Assembly (NCBI RefSeq): GCF_900108015.1
Contig: NZ_FNVP01000007.1
Coordinates: 62,001 to 126,000, forward strand
DNA: 64,000 nucleotides
From: Flavobacterium urumqiense
GTDB lineage: Bacteria; Bacteroidota; Bacteroidia; Flavobacteriales; Flavobacteriaceae
Direction: 5' to 3'
The number at the start of each line of letters is the position of its first letter. Within the stretch, counting starts at the first letter, position 1. The translations under genes and the position numbers were made by a program. Below the pieces are notes generated by a model that did no database searches, was not told the origin of the DNA, and worked only from the letters and a program-made list of their open reading frames with translations. Below, piece by piece: positions 59,652 through 64,000 of this stretch.

Positions 59652-60386
59652 ATGGAAAAAGAACACCAAATATTCGGGATTAGAGCAATAATTGAAGCAA
59701 TTCAAGCGGGCGCAACGGTAGACAAAGTCTACATTCAAAAGGAAGCAAGCAGCGAACTGATGAAAGACTTAATGAAAGTGATGAAGCGCGGTAATATTAA
59801 CTTCTCGTATGTTCCTGTAGAAAAATTAAACAGACTTACGCCTAATAACCATCAAGGTGCTGTAGCTACCATATCCCCTATCTCTTTCTTCGATTTAGAA
59901 TCTTTGATAGAATCCGTAATTGAAAATGGAAAAAAGCCTTTATTTTTAATATTAGATCAAATATCTGACGCGCGTAATTTTGGAGCTATAATCCGAACAG
60001 CTGAATGTACAGGAGTAAATGGAATAATCGTTCAAAAAGCAGGATCAGCTCCTGTAAATGGCGATACTGTCAAAACATCTGCTGGAGCAGTTTTCAATAT
60101 TCCGATTTGTAAAGTAGAACACATTAAGGATGCTATTTTTCTTTTACAGGCTAGCGGAATTAAGACGGTTGCCGCAACCGAAAAAACAGATCAGACTATT
60201 TATGACATCTCATTAAATGAACCTGTAGCGATCATAATGGGATCAGAGGACCGTGGAGTAAATCCATCTGTACTTAAAATTGTAGATGAAAAAGCAAAAC
60301 TACCTATGTTTGGGACGATTGGTTCTTTAAATGTATCGGTTGCTTGTGGCGCATTCTTGTATGAGGCAGTAAGACAAAGAAGTTAA
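59652..60386 (+). CDS. rlmB: 23S rRNA (guanosine-2'-O)-methyltransferase RlmB
   Basis: A SPOUT methyltransferase of 244 residues that modifies the ribose of G2251 (E. coli numbering) in the P loop. An N-terminal substrate-binding domain (about 1-75, IFGIRAIIEAIQAG) leads to the SPOUT motifs NFGAIIRTAECTGVNGII (about 111-128), IMGSEDRGVNPSVL (about 193-206) and GSLNVSVACGAFLYE (about 222-236), which form the knotted SAM site. All three motifs are intact. The gene is monocistronic and faces the rhomboid gene. Confidence 0.95.
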   Translation: MEKEHQIFGIRAIIEAIQAGATVDKVYIQKEASSELMKDLMKVMKRGNINFSYVPVEKLNRLTPNNHQGAVATISPISFFDLESLIESVIENGKKPLFLILDQISDARNFGAIIRTAECTGVNGIIVQKAGSAPVNGDTVKTSAGAVFNIPICKVEHIKDAIFLLQASGIKTVAATEKTDQTIYDISLNEPVAIIMGSEDRGVNPSVLKIVDEKAKLPMFGTIGSLNVSVACGAFLYEAVRQRS

Positions 60387-60435
60387 TCCCATACCCGGCC
60401 CTTTCCAAAAGAAAGGGAGACTAAAAGCATAAATA

Positions 60436-60472
60436 AAAAATGAATCAAAACTCCGGCTTTGATTCATTTTTT
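60436..60472. terminator. bidirectional terminator, overlapping the rhomboid stop codon
   Basis: AAAAATGAATCAAA/TTTGATTCATTTTT (60436-60449 and 60458-60471) with an eight-base loop. The rhomboid gene ends at 60445, so its last codons form part of the stem. The hairpin serves both convergent genes. Confidence 0.82.
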
Positions 60473-61212
60473 TTGTTTCCGATGACTTTATAGTCCACAG
60501 GAAAATCAGAAGAATAATAGCTTAACAGCTCCTCAGCTTCTTCAGAAGGGGGAAGATTTACAAAATTTCCATTGGCATCAAAACGTTGCATAAATTTATC
60601 TTCTACAGGATTAAAATCAGGATGCTCCCAATCGTATTTAATTATCTTTTTATACTCTGGCGTTTTGAAAAATAATGACAATCCAAAACCTGTAATAAAT
60701 CCGGCTAAATGACCTTCCCATGAAATTGCTTCATCCACTTTTGGAAAAACAAACCATACCATTCCGCCATATACTATGATAACGGCAAGTGACAACGCAA
60801 CCAAACGATAATATTTTGTCTGAATCCCTTTAAAGAAAATAAAACTAACCAAAACATATATCAAACCACTAGCCCCTATATGATAATTATCCCTTCCTAT
60901 TATCCAAGTAATTATTCCACAAAAAAATATTCCATAAGATAGTACAGCTATCGATTGTTTAGCGTAAAAAAATTGCAAAGCAGCTAATAAGACCAATAAT
61001 GGCAACGAATTATTATAAAGATGATTCATGTCAGAATGAATGAATGGACTGAATAAAACACCTTGCAAACCTGAAAATGTTCTTGGAAAAATTCCATTCG
61101 GAGCAAAATCAAAATCAAATCGAATTTCAATCCAATAGATAAACCAAAGAAAAAACACAAAAAAAAGTGGTAATCCTACAACTGAATTAGTAAATTTAAA
61201 ATGTTTATCCAT
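60445..61212 (-). CDS. rhomboid-family intramembrane serine protease
   Basis: 255 residues with six or so hydrophobic segments. Catalytic Ser115 is in the GASGLIY motif and His168 in WEGHLAGFITGF, so the dyad is complete; HSDMNHLYNN (59-68) is the conserved loop near the active site. Ser115 precedes a helix as in GlpG-type enzymes. A hydrophilic C-terminal tail (about 187-255) rich in Asp and Glu is outside the core fold and probably cytoplasmic. Natural substrates are unknown. Confidence 0.95.
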   Translation of the reverse strand: MDKHFKFTNSVVGLPLFFVFFLWFIYWIEIRFDFDFAPNGIFPRTFSGLQGVLFSPFIHSDMNHLYNNSLPLLVLLAALQFFYAKQSIAVLSYGIFFCGIITWIIGRDNYHIGASGLIYVLVSFIFFKGIQTKYYRLVALSLAVIIVYGGMVWFVFPKVDEAISWEGHLAGFITGFGLSLFFKTPEYKKIIKYDWEHPDFNPVEDKFMQRFDANGNFVNLPPSEEAEELLSYYSSDFPVDYKVIGNKKNESKPEF

Positions 61213-61313
61213 TTTGGTCTTTTTGTTTAAAAAAACAAATCAATAATTTATCCAAAAGTAATTTTATGCTATTTTGTCACTAAAAACTAATTAAATATAA
61301 ATCACAATTACCT

Positions 61314-61393
61314 AGCCCAGATGTAAACGGCATCCTTTTTATCTCGTTTATTTGACGAGATAAAAAGATACAGTGCACAGCTGGAAAAGCTCC
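61314..61393. repeat. structured intergenic element, copy 3 (agcccAGAT family)
   Basis: It begins 'agcccagatgtaaacggc', then 'atcctttttatctcg', a hairpin, 'gataaaaagatacag' and 'cagctggaaaagctcc'. The central stem is 13 bp perfect (61335-61347 with 61355-61367). It lies between divergent rhomboid and rarA genes, where a terminator for either would have no obvious use. It is the shortest and cleanest copy. Confidence 0.75.
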
Positions 61394-61475
61394 AAAAAAA
61401 ATAGTAATTTTACGCAAGTTAATTTAAATTTATGATTGAAGAGTAACGAATTTGGATTTCAGATTTATAAAACAA

Positions 61476-62753
61476 ATGGAAGCACCATTAGCAGAACGCA
61501 TTCGACCACAAAAATTAGAAGATTATATCAGTCAATCCCATTTGGTAGGACCAAGCGGCTCATTGACACAACAAATTGCGAAAGGAATTATTCCTTCATT
61601 GATTTTTTGGGGACCACCGGGAACAGGAAAAACTACTTTAGCACAAATTATTGCACAAGAATCAAAACGTCCTTTTTACATATTGAGTGCCATAAATTCA
61701 GGTGTAAAAGATATTCGTGAGGTTATTGAAAAAGCAAAACAAAGCGGAGGGCTATTTACCGCAAAAAATCCAATACTTTTTATAGATGAAATTCATCGCT
61801 TCAGCAAATCACAACAAGACTCCCTTTTGGCGGCTGTAGAAAAAGGATGGATAACATTGATAGGTGCAACAACGGAAAATCCCAGTTTTGAAGTAATCCC
61901 TGCTTTATTGTCAAGATGTCAAGTATATGTTTTGAATGCTTTTACGAAAGCTGATTTAGAAACCTTACTGCAACGCGCCATGAAAACAGATACTTTTTTG
62001 GCAACAAAAAACATCAAACTAAAAGAAACAGAAGCTCTGCTGCGTCTTTCTGGCGGTGATGGACGCAAACTATTAAATATTTTTGAACTCGTCGTAAATG
62101 CATCAAATGAGACCGACATTATAATCACCAATGATCGTGTTTTTGAATTGGTGCAGCAAAATACCGTTTTGTATGACAAAAGTGGTGAACAACATTATGA
62201 TATTGTGTCTGCTTTTATAAAATCAATTCGTGGAAGCGATCCAAATGGTGCTGTATATTGGCTAGCCAGAATGATTGAAGGTGGTGAGGACGTCAAATTT
62301 ATAGCGCGACGCATGCTCATTCTTTCTAGTGAAGACATAGGAAATGCCAATCCTACAGCATTTATTATGGCTAATAATACTTTTCAGGCTGTTACAACGA
62401 TAGGCTATCCGGAAAGCAGAATTATATTGAGTCAATGTGCTATTTACTTAGCGACTTCCCCAAAAAGCAATGCTTCTTATCTGGCTATTGGAACAGCTCA
62501 ACAGCTCGTAAAACAAACTGGAGATTTACCAGTTCCAATACATTTACGCAATGCTCCCACAAAACTAATGAAAGAATTAGGATATGGTGACGAGTATAAA
62601 TATTCTCATGATTTTGCAAACAATTTTGCAGAACAAGAATTTTTACCGGAGGCTGTTTCTAAAAAGCCTTTATATATTCCAGGAAATAATTCCAGAGAAA
62701 ATTCTATAAGAGAATTTCTTAAGAATCGTTGGAAAGATAAATATGGCTATTAG
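61476..62753 (+). CDS. rarA: replication-associated recombination protein A
   Basis: A 425-residue AAA+ ATPase related to clamp loaders that acts at stalled replication forks. Walker [10 protein letters not shown] (46-54), Walker B LFIDEIHR (101-108), sensor 1 GATTENPSF and the MgsA-specific C-terminal oligomerisation region ([21 protein letters not shown]) are present. The ATG at 61476 gives the standard [11 protein letters not shown] start. A TTG at 61452 would add eight residues (here LDFRFIKQ) and is less likely. An upstream ATG at 61432 is out of use because it ends after four codons. Confidence 0.95.
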   Translation: MEAPLAERIRPQKLEDYISQSHLVGPSGSLTQQIAKGIIPSLIFWGPPGTGKTTLAQIIAQESKRPFYILSAINSGVKDIREVIEKAKQSGGLFTAKNPILFIDEIHRFSKSQQDSLLAAVEKGWITLIGATTENPSFEVIPALLSRCQVYVLNAFTKADLETLLQRAMKTDTFLATKNIKLKETEALLRLSGGDGRKLLNIFELVVNASNETDIIITNDRVFELVQQNTVLYDKSGEQHYDIVSAFIKSIRGSDPNGAVYWLARMIEGGEDVKFIARRMLILSSEDIGNANPTAFIMANNTFQAVTTIGYPESRIILSQCAIYLATSPKSNASYLAIGTAQQLVKQTGDLPVPIHLRNAPTKLMKELGYGDEYKYSHDFANNFAEQEFLPEAVSKKPLYIPGNNSRENSIREFLKNRWKDKYGY

Positions 62754-62829
62754 ATTTCAAATTCTTGATTAACAATTTTTGATTACAGATTTCAAACACA
62801 AAATATATTTATCAATCTTAATCTGAAAT

Positions 62830-63573
62830 CTAAAACTTAACATCTATTTTTTCTGAAATAAGACTATCGTTTAGATAATATTCGAAAAACCACTGATTGT
62901 CTTTTGCAACTAAAACACCTTGAGTATTTCCTTTTACTGCAATATAACAATTGACCTTTGATGTTTTAAACACTTTCATTACCACTTTTGGAGAACTGTC
63001 TACTAACTGAAAGCCGTTAGTTACAGGTTGAGCATAAAATAAGTTCGTGTTGTTTTTATCTATACTATTAGTTTCGGTACTACTTTTAGAAGGAATTGTA
63101 ACGGGAACTGCAGTCATTACTATTGCTTGTTGTGTATTCGTCACTCCAATACCGTTATATTTATGATTTAAAGCAAACACCGATACAAATGCTTTGCTCA
63201 AAGCTTCTGTATATGCGAGCTGAAATTCCTTTTCCTTGCTTATTCCTGTTACCGATTGAAAAATAATTTTCTCGTTACAATCCTTAAAAAGGATATGAAG
63301 TTTCGTAGTCAAAAATGATTTTTCTTTTACGACGTCAAAATATAATAAACTACATCTATTATTGAATTCGCTACCAGTGGTTTCATTAGTATAATAAGCC
63401 TCAAATCCTGCTTTATTTAAATTAAACTTTGACAAAGTTGCCAGACGGTATTGATTTTCAACCTTAGTAAAATCAAATTTCAAGGGGATTATTACCGATT
63501 TAAAATCATTTACAGATTGCGAAAAACCATAACTCACAATCAATAACAATAAAATTAAAATTCTTTTTTTCAT
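62830..63573 (-). CDS. exported protein of unknown function
   Basis: 247 residues with a signal peptide (about 1-19, MKKRILILLLLIVSYGFSQ) and no later membrane segment, so it is probably periplasmic or surface-exposed. It starts VNDFKSVIIPLKFDFTKVEN and carries repeated short beta-strand-like stretches. Residues about 145-175 are rich in Thr, Ser and Asn and look like a linker. I recognise no family. Only 2 bp separate its start from the end of the HAD gene upstream, so the two are cotranscribed. Confidence 0.75.
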   Translation of the reverse strand: MKKRILILLLLIVSYGFSQSVNDFKSVIIPLKFDFTKVENQYRLATLSKFNLNKAGFEAYYTNETTGSEFNNRCSLLYFDVVKEKSFLTTKLHILFKDCNEKIIFQSVTGISKEKEFQLAYTEALSKAFVSVFALNHKYNGIGVTNTQQAIVMTAVPVTIPSKSSTETNSIDKNNTNLFYAQPVTNGFQLVDSSPKVVMKVFKTSKVNCYIAVKGNTQGVLVAKDNQWFFEYYLNDSLISEKIDVKF

Positions 63574-63575
63574 AA

Positions 63576-64000
63576 TTATAAGTATTTTTTTAGCTCTAAT
63601 AAATGATTAACTTGTTTAATATTTTGCTCTACTTGTGCATTATTTCCATTAAAAAAAATAGAATCTAATCCAGCGTCAAGAGCGCCTTGGACATCAGCCT
63701 CAAGGCAATCACCAATCATTATACTACTTTCTTTTTTGGCTTTAGCCAAATCAAGAGCATATTCAAAAATAATTGGATTTGGTTTTTTTACCCCTGCCAT
63801 TTCAGAATTGGTAATCGTTCGAAAATAACTCCCAATATTAGAATTGCTTAGTTTTTTATACTGCACTTCAGCAAAACCATTGGTAATGATATGGAGTTTA
63901 TATTTTTGATTTAAATAATCCAAAACCTCAAAAGCACCATCAAAAAGATGGTTATTTTCCGGTAATAAATGAATGTAATCCTGAGCAATGCTTTCTATTT
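63576..64000 (-). CDS. YjjG-like HAD hydrolase, 5' part outside the window
   Basis: The open frame continues to the window edge at its N-terminal side. Visible are LPENNHLFDGAFEVLDYLN, HIITNGFAE (motif II, with Thr/Asn), VKKPNPIIFEYALD (motif III Lys) and MIGDCLEADVQGALDAGLDS (motif IV). This spacing matches YjjG/HAD-IA nucleotidases, which act on noncanonical pyrimidine nucleotides. Motif I with the catalytic Asp lies beyond position 64000. It is followed directly by the unknown exported protein. Confidence 0.87.
   Translation of the reverse strand, partial: IESIAQDYIHLLPENNHLFDGAFEVLDYLNQKYKLHIITNGFAEVQYKKLSNSNIGSYFRTITNSEMAGVKKPNPIIFEYALDLAKAKKESSIMIGDCLEADVQGALDAGLDSIFFNGNNAQVEQNIKQVNHLLELKKYL

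Noticed and set aside
61436..61720. Plus-strand frame of 94 codons overlapping rarA
   Set aside because: It is another frame of the rarA N-terminal region, whose Walker motifs are clear in the chosen frame.

Overview
The window is chromosomal DNA of a low-GC member of the Bacteroidota, almost certainly a Flavobacterium or close relative. The evidence is two SusC/SusD pairs, TAnnTTTG-type promoter boxes in place of sigma70 boxes, few Shine-Dalgarno sequences, an UpxY-like NusG paralogue in a polysaccharide cluster, and dispersed intergenic repeats of a kind common in flavobacteria. No tRNA, rRNA, CRISPR array, integrase or transposase was seen.

Positions 1-18.6 kb (all minus strand) are part of an exopolysaccharide/capsule locus. 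Read in the direction of transcription it holds a Wza-like export lipoprotein, a Wzc-type copolymerase/tyrosine kinase, a WbpP-like UDP-GlcNAc 4-epimerase, an animal-like UDP-glucose dehydrogenase, the NusG/UpxY-like antiterminator, RmlB, a TviB/WbpO-like UDP-HexNAc dehydrogenase, a small nucleotidyltransferase, a frameshifted four-helix-bundle gene, ManC, Fcl, Gmd, a Wzx-like flippase, and a glycosyltransferase cut by the window edge. Together they predict GDP-L-fucose, UDP-glucuronate and UDP-GalNAcA-type precursors plus a Wzx/Wzc/Wza assembly route. The long gaps in this locus are full of repeats: hairpin elements at 4.6-5.4 kb and a compound tandem array at 7.57-8.53 kb that includes copies of the 3' end of the neighbouring CDS.

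Positions 18.6-30 kb carry housekeeping genes: recR, a sodium:solute symporter, a CoA-binding protein, a MarC protein, two amidinohydrolase-fold enzymes (CtlX-like and DDAH/ADI-like), citrate synthase, enolase and carA. Between eno and carA lies a badly decayed erythromycin esterase pseudogene.

Positions 30.2-47.5 kb (minus strand) are the joined str, S10, spc and alpha ribosomal clusters: rpsL-rpsG-fusA-rpsJ-rplC through secY-infA-rpmJ-rpsM-rpsK-rpsD-rpoA-rplQ. The small rpmJ gene is present.

Positions 47.6-59.6 kb (plus strand) hold an Omp85-like outer-membrane protein and two consecutive SusC/SusD pairs. The second pair is preceded by a short relic of the omp85 3' end, so the unit probably arose by tandem duplication. 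The two SusC proteins are nearly the same over about 115 N-terminal residues and then diverge strongly.

Positions 59.6-64 kb hold rlmB, a rhomboid protease, rarA, an unknown exported protein and a partial YjjG-like HAD hydrolase. Three intergenic regions (21.1, 30.0 and 61.3 kb) carry copies of one structured repeat family, which may be an RNA or a mobile hairpin element.
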